NCBI RefSeq assembly: GCF_918797505.1
Contig: NC_092797.1
Location: 13,591,372-13,655,371, forward strand
Reading direction: 5' to 3'
Length of the DNA: 64,000 nt
From: Bemisia tabaci
Taxonomy: Eukaryota > Arthropoda > Insecta > Hemiptera > Aleyrodidae
The translations under genes and the position numbers were made by a program. Below the pieces are notes generated by a model. That model saw nothing but the letters and a program-made list of their open reading frames with translations, did not search any database and was not told where the DNA came from. This document shows positions 33,921 through 45,642 of the stretch, in pieces (the first letter of the stretch is position 1; each line of letters starts with the position of its first letter).

Positions 33921-34514
33921 TTACGGTGATGTTTTTTTCACGGAAAAAACCGATGTGTTAAAATTTGACGCATTGAGAAAAAAGTTCGGTCGTGTGCCGT
34001 CGGTCTGGGGTTCCAATCGGGCGTACATGCGTACAATTCGCTTCATATGACCGTACAATCAAGTTGTCTATGAATTACGTTAATTGGTTTTCCAAAAAAA
34101 AAAATAAAAAAATAAAAAAACGTCAAAAACGGAGGTACATACTTTTGCACTTTGGCCATCAACATAACATGGTGCTTTGATTCATGCGTACCTTGCCTGG
34201 TGCTTAACTTCAGCAAAAGAAATATTCATAAAATTCTGTAATGATTCGGAATGAATTTTTTGGGATTTTGGATGTTTGTCACTTCTCCTGAGAGTGCTTA
34301 ATAAGCTGAGTTCCCAGTATTTTTTATAATTTTCTTTTTTTTTTTGAATGGCGAATTGTAGATGACGAATAGATTTTGAAGTAAAAAAAAATTTCCGCCT
34401 TGTGACGTCATCTAGCTAGCGGCATTTAGCATTTAAACACATGTTTTTCAGCAGATTTTGTCATATTTCCTCCAATAATAATAATCGTTCCATTTAGGAA
34501 CCAAGGCTATATGG
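33921..34514. other. Unclassified AT-rich stretch
   Basis: A-rich runs lie near 34095-34125. No gene or repeat was recognised. Confidence 0.35.
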
Positions 34515-34650
34515 ATTACATTTTGCAATCAGGAACCACTATCTCTGGCTCTTCCATAAAAGCACGTATCTGCATAGAGTAACCAATGACATGTATGTTG
34601 TTTCTGAAATGAGCCAGAAATAGTGGTTCCTTATTGCTAAATATAATTCA
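34515..34650. repeat. TTGCAA...GGAACCACTA palindromic MITE, copy 4
   Basis: TTTTGCAATCAGGAACCACT pairs with TAGTGGTTCCTTATTGCTAA. The inner ATCTCTGGCTCTTC pairs with GAGCCAGAAATAG. It belongs with the 8921-9345 cluster. Confidence 0.7.
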
Positions 34651-34791
34651 TACATCCTCGTGCATTAGTTTCTTGGGAGTTTTATTTTAAACATTAAATT
34701 TACTAAATTTTAGACACCTTAAAATTCTCCACTGTGACCAAGGAAAATATGCTCGCGTGTTCTTAAAATGAAACATTTTCGCAAGAAAAAT

Positions 34792-34830
34792 GTGGCAGCA
34801 TTCAAACGCTCATCCGTCGTTTTTACTAAG
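34792..34830 (+). repeat. Dispersed GCAACA...CGACGT motif, copy 4
   Basis: It reads GTGGCAGCATTCAAACGCTC, ATCCGTCGTTTTTAC and TAAGCGCGACC, diverged but in the family order. Confidence 0.4.
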
Positions 34831-35231
34831 CGCGACCCGATACCGGCGGTAAAGTGCAACTTTGATCGATGATTGGAGCGCAATTTCGAGTCGCCCAGAT
34901 AAGTTTACACACTTTCACGGTAAATTAATGATGTCACCCGCGAAAACGTCTTGTTACTTTCTTTCATTTGCACCGCGGAGCCGAGTGAAACGCTATGGAA
35001 AAATGAGGACTGGAGTTTTTTACGGCGAAGATAGATGAGGAAAGGACTCGGCTCTGTCGAATCGCACGGCAGCGCAACTTGCACCCGCGAAAATGAATCG
35101 TTCGCTGGAGGAACAAGCGAAAAATGAAACATCGGATGCTGGTTTTATTCATCAGGATCACTGGTGTAGAGACATTGTATGCAGAAGAGCGGGGAGGTGG
35201 GGGAGCAACATTTTCGTAAAGGGTCGTCTCT

Positions 35232-35311
35232 TAATTGCAATAAGGAACCGCTAGTTCAGACACATCTGTAAAAGCTCCTACCTGCATGAGACCACAAATG
35301 ACGCAAACACT

Positions 35312-35375
<64 letters not shown>

Positions 35376-35402
35376 GAGCCCGAAACAGAGGTTCCTTAAT
35401 GT
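35232..35402. repeat. TTGCAA...GGAACC palindromic MITE, copy 5, with a 60-T run
   Basis: The left arm TTGCAATAAGGAACCGCTAG and the right arm AACAGAGGTTCCTTAA are the family ends. An uninterrupted run of 60 T (35313-35372) replaces the short T stretch expected after ACTGTTT. This is either replication slippage in a hairpin or an assembly artefact. Confidence 0.65.
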
Positions 35403-37464
35403 GAGAAGCAGCCAAAATAAGTAATACTTTACGTATTTGTAGTTTTGTTACAGACCTTCACCCATGTAACCCATGCGACGCTCCTCAACTCTACTCTTGA
35501 TCCCCTGTTAAGTATTTAATATTGGCTAAAGATGTACCTTCCCTTTCTTCTTCATCTTACCAAAAAAGGCACAAAAGCGTGTTACGTTATAGTCAAGTAG
35601 GTCATATTACTGTAGGAAATGAAGTGTCAAATAAGTATCCATAATAGGTAAATTTTAGAGTTGAGGCTCCAGATACGGTAACCTCGCCAGAGCCCTCGAT
35701 GCGATAGATTTTAAAAAAATTGCAAATCAATCTCTTCTCCCTCAAATAAGAGAGAAAAAATAAAAAATAATTTTATACGACCATCATCTGAATTTAAAAT
35801 TATAGGCCTAAGGGAATCCAAGAACACTTCCTGTGAGAGGTCGTTGTAACGTACCCATTATGACGTAATGCTTTCGAACAGCTCCAGTGGCAAGCTTACC
35901 TGAAAACAAAAAGTTAAATAAAATAAATACCTAAAACAAAGAAAATTTGAAAAAAAAAATCATACAGTCACGTACAATATACAAAATATATTATCCGCAG
36001 TAATTTAAAGGCGATCTCTTGCTCATTTTCATGGTTCACAAAGTGCTGCAGATTCATCTGACACCAAATGATAGCCTTTAAAAACTTGCTTAAAACACTC
36101 CGTACCTAAAAAAAAATTATTTGGTTAGGCTAAATGGGTGTCAAGTTTCTTGCGACCCCTTCTTCGGTAGCATATAAGTCCGCTGCAATAGTAGTATTTA
36201 TATGCTACTAATCTGTTTTTCATCAGTCGACGTTCCGACCTTACATGCAAATATTGATCTCCGAAATCAAATTAAGTCGACGTGCGCTAGCCTGCCATTA
36301 AAAGTCATCATAAAAAACTTGTAATTTTATTTCGCGTATTGCACAACAGGCAGCTCAGCAGTCAACAAAAAAGATTCATTCAAGATGGGCAGCAGAAAGT
36401 CATCTCTGAGATTATCTGATGAATTACCTGTTATCAAACTATTTCAAAACAGATTATCTCATGCAGAAATTCAATTAACGCCTCGTACCACACCTCCAAA
36501 GGTGCTGGGCTGGTGCGTTAGGAACGGAGCGACGACAGTCACCCGTTGAAAAACTTTGTCTCAACAGAGATCAAGAGCGATCGTTAAACTCTTAACGCAC
36601 CTAACGGTTCATCATCGTTAAAGCCTGTATTCGACCAAAAACGCATTTGGAGAGGAGAGAAGTGAAACTCTCCCCCTCCTCTCTTCGCAAAAGCAACAGT
36701 TTCCACCATCAAAACTATTATCAGGTCTCTATTTATCTCTAGTCTAAATCTCTGAGTGAATCGGGAATTTCCCTCTTGAAATACGCGGTTTCAAGGATGG
36801 TCACCCAGACCTGCAAATTGTAATGAATAGCGCACCGGCAGTTTGTCAAAGCAAAACAAATTAAACGCCCATAATCCTTGCTGACAAAACTAAGTTGCAA
36901 CCAAGTTGCCGCATTGCCGCCAAAATTTCCCTTAAATCACTCGCGAACATAATGCAAATTTTATCGGGGTTTCCGCGATATTCTTCAATGATACGTTACC
37001 AAGAAGAACAGTAATGACCAAATCGAAATATGTTGTGCTTTTTTTGTCGAATTGCATTAAAATTAACTGAATGGTTCCACTGAGACAGCAAAATTCAATG
37101 AAATACTTCTTACACGTTCGATAAGCGATTGAGAGATCCTACGAGTTAGTATAATAATGCACAATCAAGATTGATACAAATATTTTAACTCCGGTGAAGA
37201 CGGGGAAGTATCACACGAAACTGAAGGAGTTTTCAACAAGTGACAAGACTTTGCATTACTCTCAATAACGCATCTCTTGTAGACGGATCTCGTGACTTGA
37301 CTTCTACGTAAAATTTTGAGGAGGTAACTTGTGATATATCCGTCTAATTCAGACCTTGTCTAGCGGTCTATTTTACGAAAACCGAAGAGCTTGTTAAAAA
37401 CAATTTCCGCTCAACACCTTCCGGTCCATAAATTCATTTCTGGAGTTAGCGCTCTCTTTGGTAA
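35403..37464. other. Unclassified 2-kb stretch
   Basis: No gene, inverted repeat or copy elsewhere in the window was recognised. Confidence 0.35.
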
Positions 37465-38214
37465 CACGGCACACAGTGGATCGAGTCAATGGAGATGTTA
37501 CATGTGTGAGGAATTTGCGATTTGACTGTTGATTCTTGTGTAAAAGCTCGCGAGAAACACGATGGTGCCACTGGTTTTCTCTGAAATCAACTCCCAAGCT
37601 TAAAAAAAAACTCTCAAGTTGAGGCCAAAATGGAGGGGATATCCCACGCTATCCTGAGAGTCCACCTCTACATCAAAAGAAACTCTCCATGCAAAGATCG
37701 GGAGCAAATACATTGACAGGGCTGCCACTTTATTTGGGGACTCTAAAACTGAGAACAAGGTAACCCTGCTATTGTATTTGCTCCCTATCTTTGCATGGAG
37801 AGTTTGTTGTGATGTAGAAACGGACTCTCAGGATAGTGTGGGATATCCCCTCCATTTTGGCCTCAACTTGAGAGCTTTTTTTGAGCTTGGGAGTTGATTT
37901 CAGAGAAAAACAGTGGCACCATCGTGTTTCTCGCGAATTTTTACATAAGAATCAACTGTCAAATCGCAAATTCCTCACACATGCAACATTTCCATTGGAG
38001 GGGTCGGACATGAAATTTTGGACTAAAACTGCAAATTTTCATGTTTATTTCGTCACATTTTAAATTTCAAGGGGTACTCATTATAGAAAATTTCATAAGA
38101 TCACCAGTGGAACTACTTTTAGAGCCTCAAAGATTTGTATTGAACGAAGTTATAAGCGTTTGAAGTTTCAAAATTTTGTCCGACCTCTCCTATCGACTCG
38201 ATCCACTGTGCGGC
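37465..38214. mobile_element. CAGTGGATCGAGTCAA-ended MITE, copy 2, carrying an insertion
   Basis: The left tip CACAGTGGATCGAGTCAA lies at 37471-37489. The body resumes after 37995 with GGAGGGGTCGGACATGAAAT and continues to GACTCGATCCACTGTGCGG. The body agrees closely with copy 1 at 23252-23492, which makes the insertion point clear. Confidence 0.8.
37489..37995. mobile_element. 507-bp near-perfect foldback inserted in the MITE
   Basis: The arms are about 240 bp with a loop of about 35-40 bp. Paired landmarks include ATGTGTGAGGAATTTGCGAT, CGATGGTGCCACTG, GGCCAAAATGGAGGGGATAT and GGAGCAAATACA, each present once in each arm. TGGAG next to both ends may be a short duplication. It can form a hairpin of nearly the full length. 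Single-arm fragments occur at 50152-50195 and 60208-60305. Confidence 0.85.
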
Positions 38215-38920
38215 AGTCCCTCCTCGGTCATCGCAGATTATTCCAGAGCGGACCCGAGCGACAAGATGACCCCGGGTAGGTGCCAACCGCACCTCGTGGT
38301 AAGCCGTTTGAAAACTCATTAAACATACCTCTGAGAGGGCTTATCTTAGCGGATGATTCCGCTCTGCGCATGCCCTGATCCTCGTAATTAAGTTTTTAAG
38401 GGACGGGCAACTGCGTGGGTGTTTGAGATTTGTAATTGATTGCAGCCGCCAGCGTGGGAGTCGACAGGAATTCGGGCCGGATTAAACTTTATCAAACGTC
38501 CAGGTTTCACGTGAATTTTATCACATGCCAAGGGACCGGCATGGCCGTCATATAGTGCAGAAAAATCAGCGCTTTTCCCCGTTTTAAACCGATATAAAAT
38601 ATCCGTATTTTATTACCCAACTTGGCGATGGTGAGGACCGGACTCGTTCCGAAAGCGCGCCTGTTCGGGGGCTGTCAAAGGCGGGATGCGCGTGATTTTA
38701 ACCTTTGTTATCTTTTGTTTTTCGCGTCCATGTCATTATCGATGTAAAATTGCGGGAGATTATTAAATTATGGGGGCTTTTGAGCCCGGTCGAAAATATT
38801 CGGCCGATCGTTTGTAGATGATTTAGGTGGATTCCGGTTTGTGTTGGGTGAGAGCCTCGACTAAATTTTTCGCTCCTCGTAGCGATTCTCGAGAGTCAGT
38901 GACACTGTTTTCCTTCCACG
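38215..38920. other. Balanced-GC unclassified block
   Basis: No repeats or frames of note. Homeodomain-like motifs (TGTAATTGATTG, TCGTAATTAAG) and TTTTATCACATG lie between 38380 and 38540. Insect enhancers often look like this, but so does chance in AT-rich DNA. Confidence 0.25.
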
Positions 38921-39081
38921 CAGAGGCGGGTCCAGCAACTTGGCAACACCGGATTTCCTCCATTTAAACCTATGGAAATGTATCGATTCTTGTCGGAGCA
39001 ACTGTCTCCTCCAAGAATCGATATATTTCCATAGATTTAAATGGAAAAAGCAATGTTGCCGATTTTCTGGATCCACCAATG
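38921..39081. mobile_element. hAT-like MITE with a perfect 8-bp duplication
   Basis: The left end CAGAGGCGGGTCCAG and the inverted right end CATTGGTGGATCCAG agree at 11 of 15 bases. CTTCCACG lies at 38913-38920 and again at 39082-39089, an exact 8-bp target duplication. The interior folds on AAATGGA...TCCATTT-type arms and an AAGAATCGATA stem, shared in part with the element at 19457-19620. Confidence 0.85.
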
Positions 39082-39137
39082 CTTCCACGGTGTATTAATT
39101 TCTTTATGGAAAGTGATACGCGGTCATTTTGACCAAT

Positions 39138-39397
39138 TGGATTACGTTTGCAATTAGGAATCACTATTTCTGACTCTTACATAAAAGCATCTTTCTGCAT
39201 TGAAAAACTAGTGGCATATATGTTAATTCTACACTAAGCCGGAAATGGTAATACCTTAACGAAATGGACTATATTTTGCCATTTGGCAGTACAATATCTG
39301 GTTCCGTTTAGAAACAACGTATGTACCATTATTTTACCTATGCACGTGAGTGTTTTACGGATGAGCCAGAAATGGTAGTTTTTTTTTGCAAAATGGA
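39138..39397. repeat. Two TTGCAA...GGAAC palindromic MITE units, copies 6 and 7
   Basis: Unit one (about 39138-39268) has GTTTGCAATTAGGAATCACT and a GCCGGAAATGGTA right arm. Unit two (about 39264-39397) has TATTTTGCCATTTGG, AACAACGTATGTACCATTA and GAGCCAGAAATGGTAG. The units abut head to tail. Confidence 0.6.
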
Positions 39398-40431
39398 GTT
39401 TAATTATTCTTCAAAAACTTGCCTCCAGCTATCTGATTGTTGAAATTGATAGACAAACTATAGGCAAAGAAGACATAGGGAGTACGGAGCAATACTATTG
39501 GTTGAATTGAGTGGTTCTTATGGACTAAAGAGGTAAATGAAAAACTAAATATAGGGTCTCTTGTAGGTTGCCGTTAGTTAGTATATTACAGACCTCCTGT
39601 GTCCATTGCAACCACCCGCTTCCACCAATGGGATCCCTCCACATCCGTTTTGTCTTCTTTGTCTATAACTTTGTTTATAGCATTCAATATCAGCCCTCAG
39701 ATGATGTATTGGGAGCAGCACTTGGAGAAATAAATTGCAGCGAAAGTTAGGACTGTGCCATGCGCAATTGAGAGTAAGTTGCACGATCAGTTTCCGTAAT
39801 TAAAATATTCTTCAAATCTACGAATTTTACATGTAAATGAAATAATTCGACGGAAAAATTCAAATTCATCTTCATGTCTTAGAAATGTCTGCATTGTGGC
39901 CTCCGTGTTAGCAATCTCAAAAAATACACTTGAGGGAGCAGGTAGCAGGTCACCGCTGAAGCTAGTTTCAACATCGGGGTATAGCCTCTCGCATCTTCCC
40001 ATTTAAAATTCGTTTTCCCGCACGCAGTCAAGATTGAGCAGATTTAGCGCGGCTTTAAAGAGCTCTGTGATTAAATATTTAAAAATTGACTGAAAGGGAG
40101 TGATTGATTTTGGTCGAGTCGAGTCGCAGTGACTCTTGAAAGACGTCACTTACTCCGAGAAAAGAAAATGTTTATTTTCGATCAGGCCGCTCGGGGCGAC
40201 GTCGATCCGTCCTATTTCCCCCTTTTTCTGTATCGTCGATTTTTCCTCGTGTTGATGTTGTAGTCGTTTAACCACTGTGGCATACTTGCCGTTGCCAGTT
40301 TGCATGTATGTTTTACCGGATCTACCTTCATAATCTGGGTTTATACTCTTTTACGAGTTTCAAATTACCTGAGTTTTCCCTCTCTGATTTTTCCACGGGT
40401 GGGAAGAGAAAACTCACGATAAAATTACCAG
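39398..40431. other. Unclassified stretch
   Basis: No gene or repeat was recognised. Overlapping 68-71-residue frames have no motif. Confidence 0.35.
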
Positions 40432-40660
40432 CACTGGAAAAAAAAAACACATTGGATCTAGAGTTCAGACTCTTAAAAACATCGACAAGAAAAAGTACTC
40501 TTGATTCAATCAGAATCTAGCTTAAATCAAGAACCAAGCTCCTTAATTTAAGGGCATTTCGTCTTGATTCAAGCAAAAATCCGATTGAATCGAGAGTATT
40601 TTTTCTTGTCAATGTTTTCAAGAGTCTGAACTCAAGATCCAATATGTTTTTTTTCCAGTG
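40432..40660 (+). mobile_element. CACTGG foldback MITE, copy C
   Basis: CACTGG plus an A run begins it and TTTTCCAGTG ends it. AG lies on both flanks. The centre reads AAGAACCAAGCTCCTTAATT. It is somewhat more diverged than copies D and E. Confidence 0.9.
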
Positions 40661-40768
40661 AGGAAGTTACCGAGCAGAGAAAATTTCCAACAAAGGCTCT
40701 CTCATACTCTTCAGGGCAAATTACTCTGGTTTCCTTAGGAACGATGCATGGATAACGCGTAGAAACCC

Positions 40769-40832
40769 AGAGCGCCTTCAATTTTTTGGTATGCAACACG
40801 GACATCCCGAGAACACGAATAGTTGCATCCCG
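40769..40832 (+). repeat. Dispersed ~60-bp motif, copy 3
   Basis: It reads GCGCCTTCAATTTTTTGG, ATGCAACACGGACATCC and CGAATAGTTGCATCC. A second GGAGCGCCTTCAATTTTC follows at about 40855, so part of the motif is duplicated here. Confidence 0.5.
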
Positions 40833-41167
40833 ACCTTGGCATTGAAAAAAACGGAGCGCCTTCAATTTTCTCCGCTTGCGATAACAATATGTGCCTTTCA
40901 TTGCATTCGTAAGTCGTCGTTGCACGAAGAAAGGGAGTTTTGAATATTTGATAAATTTTAAAAAAGAAACAAGTAAGTTAAAAATAAATCCATATAAAAA
41001 TGGAGACTATTCATGCGCTATTATTCGCTTGACTTTACCGGCAATTACACAGTTAACCTTCCTCTGGATCCTCTCATTTAACAACTTCAAAATATGTAAA
41101 ATTCGTATCATATTAATTCATCAAGTAAGTAATAAATTAGGTATCTTCCGTAAAAAGGCAGCGTTGC

Positions 41168-42655
41168 CAAAGATTATAGGACATTTTGTCAACGATTTTT
41201 TGTCCGCGCACCTGTTTTTTCCAGTAATTTACGTCCACGCGCTTTTTCGGCACGGGAGTTTTGGTCCACATGCCGGTTGAGACCCAAAGTTAATTGGCCC
41301 ATACGTAAATACAAACGACAATTGCTCACGACGTTTTTGAATGAAAATGTAAAATGTCTTGGAAGAATGAGGGTTTGTTTGTTTTTTTGTTTTGTCTATT
41401 TGGTCCAACGGAGAATAATATATAGTTGAGAGTTTTGGTAAAACTTAATTATCTTTCAAGATTTTCCCACCTTGTTATGTCTAAACCAAATGAACCTCTA
41501 TATTTGCCTCAACTAAAGGCTCTTAGATTTTTCCAGTGTACGAAAAGGATCTTGATTTATTTTGCGAGGAAAGATCTGTACTTTTAAAGGATGCCTGTCA
41601 TTCTTAATACGTTCAATTTCGTATAATACTGTGCAACACCTCTGTTGTGAAATATTTCCCTGAGGCGCCGCCGCACGGCGGGCGGGCGGTCAGCGCAAAA
41701 CGCGCGTTGGCGCCTACAAACCTAAGTGGATACTTCAAGCATTGTGCAATGCGTGAAGTATCCACTTAGGTTTGTAGGCGCCAGTGAGCCTCTCGCGCTG
41801 GCAGCACGCCGATCCGTTCTCTGGCTTTAATATTTATACTCGAAGAGTCAGCGTTTATTAACTCAGGATTTTGAAATGTTTGCACACTCTGCATTGATTA
41901 TTCTCATTTAAATTGATGGGAAAAAAAATACGTATCAATTTATTAAAGGAGAATAATAATATGATGTGTGTTTTTTAAATATTGGTGGTTCCGTGTCAAA
42001 TTTTATGATTTCCAAAGAACTGTAATTTTTTCTTTAACATTTTGTGCTTTCATTGTGCTGCAGCGAGGTGTACGCGCAACCAAACGCTCAAAATTTGACG
42101 GATTTGACTCTAAAAGATTGATGTACGAATGAGTTAAAACTAAAGATTGCGTGTTTCTTGGTTTTTTTCCTCGTTTATTCATTTTTGCGGTTTCTGTCGG
42201 CACAACTGCGGCTTATTGAGATTAGTGTTGCTTGGAAAAGGTTTTACAAATATTTGTCACGTTTTAAGAATATAAATGTTTTCAAAATGAAGTAATAATT
42301 TTGTGAAGAAAAAATTAAAAAAATAAAAAAAGTACCTATACACATATAGGGTATATTGTACATCGAATATTTTAAGGATAGAAATAAAACCAAATATTCA
42401 CCAATGACAATTTAAAAAGATGATTCAAAAGGAGAAAGTAATAATATTTCATTTAGAAAGTGAACAACCATAACAATACCTCCTTCTCTCTCAATTTCTC
42501 TTTTCCATATTGTCAATATAATTTTACATACCGACTAAAATATAACGCTTGAACCAAGTCACCGTTGCTTCTTTTATGAGTGGGCGTAAATTACTGGACG
42601 AAAAAGGTGCGCGGACAAAAAATCGTTGACAAAATGTCCTGAAACCTTGCCAAAT
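41168..42655 (-). mobile_element. AGGACAT-ended foldback family, copy 2, both ends present
   Basis: AGGACATTTTGTCAACGATT near 41181 faces its complement near 42640. The end repeats span about 65 bp and contain GTCCGCGCACCT and TAATTTACGTCCACGC or its complement. Inside, on the minus strand, it is collinear with 46021-46660. The 149- and 129-residue frames crossing its ends are not supported as genes. This copy best shows the family has inverted ends. Confidence 0.72.
41708..41783. repeat. 76-bp central palindrome of copy 2
   Basis: TGGCGCCTACAAACCTAAGT on the left faces ACTTAGGTTTGTAGGCGCCA on the right, with GCATTGTGCAATGC at the centre. About two mismatches occur. Confidence 0.88.
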
Positions 42656-42934
42656 AGTGCAATTTACAGGACCTTTATTGGCAAAAACGAGTTTTCTTGG
42701 ATTCATAATTCTCTGACTTTTCAAATATTTTAAAGATACAAATACTAACGTTTTTTCAGCTTTTCGGTGTTTTTTGGCGTGGATTCTAACAAAAATTCTA
42801 ATCAAAAATAAACCCCCGCACAAAGTATCTTGGAACAGAAATAAAGCAATTTTTTTGGCAATAATTTCTGCGGAAAAATTCTCTGGCTTTTCCCAGCATA
42901 TCAGGTATGGACAAAATTCCTTGAAATGCATATT

Positions 42935-43192
42935 TGGATTGCATTTTGCAAAAAGGAACCAGAAGCATTGCAATGATGATAAGAGTGTGTATTTTCATCC
43001 TTTGCAATAAAATTACTGAAATCATGAAAAAATATGAAATTTACATGGTAATTTTTGTCTTAAATTTACAGTTTTTAGCGAGTGAGATAGAAACTGTAAA
43101 TGGATAATCAGGTTTTTCTCCCCAAAAAAAGAAATTGCACAATCTTTGCAACATTGCAATGCTCCTGGTTTCTTTTTGCAAAATGCAATCCA
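42935..43192. mobile_element. TGGATTGC-ended foldback MITE, copy 1
   Basis: TGGATTGCATTTTGCAAAAA, GGAACCAG and GCATTGCAATG on the left are matched in reverse on the right (CATTGCAATGC, CCTGGTTTCTTTTTGC, GCAATCCA). Ends of about 44 bp are nearly exact. The inner TTTACAGTTT / AAACTGTAAA also pair. Confidence 0.8.
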
Positions 43193-43792
43193 TTTATGAG
43201 TACAATGCACAGAGAAAACGCGTTGATTAAAAGATCAGTAATTGAAGGCTTTATACTGTCATAAGAGCCTTATGCCTTAAGAGCCTAAGAGCGTTGCCAA
43301 ATGTCCTAAAGCTGCAGACAAAATTCTATAAAATGCCAGGAAGATACACACAAGTCCTCCTGTAAATGTGTCTCATATAAGTTTGAGATAGGCGACGATT
43401 AAATGTTCTTACGACCTTCTTTCTTCATCACGGTCGTATTGACTGACCCGACCCGTTCAGTCTTTTACGCTTGTGACTCGTCCATTTCCTTCCGGAGACA
43501 ATAACACTGAAGATACTTAAAAGCGTTGGTTCCTGAGAGAGGAGTTCCGTGGAGAGAATTTTTCTTTCAAAGGAACCTCGGTCCGAAAACATTCTTTTGA
43601 AGAGACAAATAAGGAAGTTTCAACCACCCAGTATATCAATAAACCCGAAAGTTGACTCTTGTTCCTGATTTCTGCATTTTATTTAGCTGTCACGCTCAAA
43701 AAATAGGTTTTTGAGAAGTTGCAAGAATTAAACCGATAACTCTATTAATTTGGAATAGATTGCATCGGTATTTCCAGAATAATCTTTTCAAA
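43193..43792. other. Unclassified stretch
   Basis: No gene or repeat was recognised. Confidence 0.35.
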
Positions 43793-44057
43793 TTGGATCA
43801 CATTTAGCAAAAAGGAACCAGTGCAATTAAAGTGTTTTCAAAATTGTGCAACGTCTCCTTTTCTATGAAAAATGCACAATATAATTACACAGGATTAACA
43901 TTTACACAATTATTTTTCTTTAAAATCTACACGTTTTTCTTCAATCGCAATTTTTTTTACTATTTGCTATTGGGAAATTTTTTTAGATAATTATGAGGAA
44001 GCAACATTTTTACAACACTGTAATCGAGCTGGTTCATTTTTGCGAAATGGGGTCCAA
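43793..44057. mobile_element. TGGATTGC-ended foldback MITE, copy 2 (diverged)
   Basis: TTGGATCACATTTAGCAAAA and AGGAACCAG on the left face CTGGTTCATTTTTGCG and GGGGTCCAA on the right. Length is near that of copy 1, but arm pairing is weaker. Confidence 0.65.
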
Positions 44058-45642
44058 CCAAGAGTAATCGATAAGCAAAAACAACGATCAGGTCTTATAA
44101 TTTGTAAGACTGCTAGCGAGTAACGAGCGAGTAGCAAGTTTAGTTAAACTAAAATCAGTTACCTATTCCGTAAGATTGAAACGGTCATTTTTCAGCCGAC
44201 ACATTTATGCGTCTGGAGAAACAACACTGAGGAAATTAAGCTTTTAAAATAAAACACTCTGTTTGACTAGGGCTAGGCTACCTTCGCAAGTAGAGCTTCT
44301 GGCACTTCAGAGCGTTATTCAATTATATTCCGGCTTCAAAACGAGACTGTAGGACGGCTATAAGTTACTTCCCCAAGATTTATGGCTATCGGGTCCTGCC
44401 GGGCTTTGCAGGAACCACTTATCTACGTAGGGTTTTCCTTGGAGATATGCGATGTTTCCTTAGCAGGGCAGAAACGTGAATATTCTACGTGGCTGTAGAG
44501 CTTGATACAACCGAATTTCCTGTCACCGACGAAGGAAAAACAGTGAACGGAAAATGGAAAAATGAGAATTCAACGTTTTGAGATGTATCTTCTCGGAGAA
44601 GAATGGTCTGTCTGAGGATGAATCTTTCGGGATCGGCTTAAAAATCTTAAAACTTCAGTGTTAATCATTGTAGCAACGACTCGGTCTTATAGAAAATTGA
44701 ATTACTTTCTCGGAGAAAACTTTCCTTTCACCTTGTTTCTATGTCAAACAACGGAAAGTGCAACTTTTTTCCATTACACTCAAACAAAGTTCATCTATCA
44801 TTCAATTTACACCCACTGTTTAAAATATAAATTTCCTTGCCTAATATTCCAAAAATGAACGTAATTTTAACAACGAAATATAATTCAACTTCGCTCAAGC
44901 AACGCGCGGTGTACTTCAACTTCGATCAAAATAAGCTTAATGGGGAATTCAATCTATTCTTAGAAAACAAGTATTGATGCTACAATATGAATGCAGCGAA
45001 GACATTGAATATATCATGCTACAATTTTCATTAGGAAATAGGTTTATGCTTGAACGATTACGAGGAAACGGCAAGTGTCTGATGTTCCCCTCATATTTTC
45101 AAATTCGCACTCTCCTTAGCTGACAATTGAATTTCCGAGAGTTGTGGATTGGAACGTTATTTCTCATTAAATGAATATTTGTTACATAATTTAGCACATT
45201 TTAGAGTCGTAAACGTAATCACGAGAGAGAGAAAAACAATTGAGAAGCTCCTTCTCTTTTGCAATGCAGAGTTACCCTGAGCACCGATGTGAAATACGAA
45301 TAATCGCAGATTCTTTAAAGAGGAAAAAAATGACACAATATATAGATACGTAATCAACTACATATAAAAGAAGTTGAAGAGTTTTAAAACACATTTAAAA
45401 GGCATTAAAGGAAACAAGGTCCGGCTAGAATTTTTGGATACGTCCAAAATATACTGAGACGTTCCTATGTTTGGATTCGATGGTGTCATTGGTAAGCCCG
45501 TTGATGGCATCATCGGAAAATCCAGTGATGACGTCACGGGTGCGTACATTGATGGTCTCGTCGAGACAGCAACCGATGCAAATTTAAATTAATATTTTAT
45601 TATTTTTCAATGCAACTGAATGCTTACCCAATCTTCAAATTG
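44058..45642. other. Unclassified 1.6-kb stretch
   Basis: No gene, hairpin or repeat family was recognised. Confidence 0.35.

Noticed and set aside
37489..37995. Pair of LTRs
   Set aside because: The two halves are inverted, not direct, and no TG...CA tips, primer-binding site or polypurine tract is present.
38380..38560. Developmental enhancer from homeodomain-like motifs
   Set aside because: Single AT-rich words are expected by chance here; without conservation data it is only noted in the block description.
40891..41280. 129-residue plus-strand open frame
   Set aside because: It runs from unclassified DNA into the AGGACAT element tip and has no domain.
42524..42973. 149-residue minus-strand open frame
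   Set aside because: It spans the inverted tip of the AGGACAT element and the start of the TGGATTGC MITE, two separate insertions, so it cannot be one ancestral gene.
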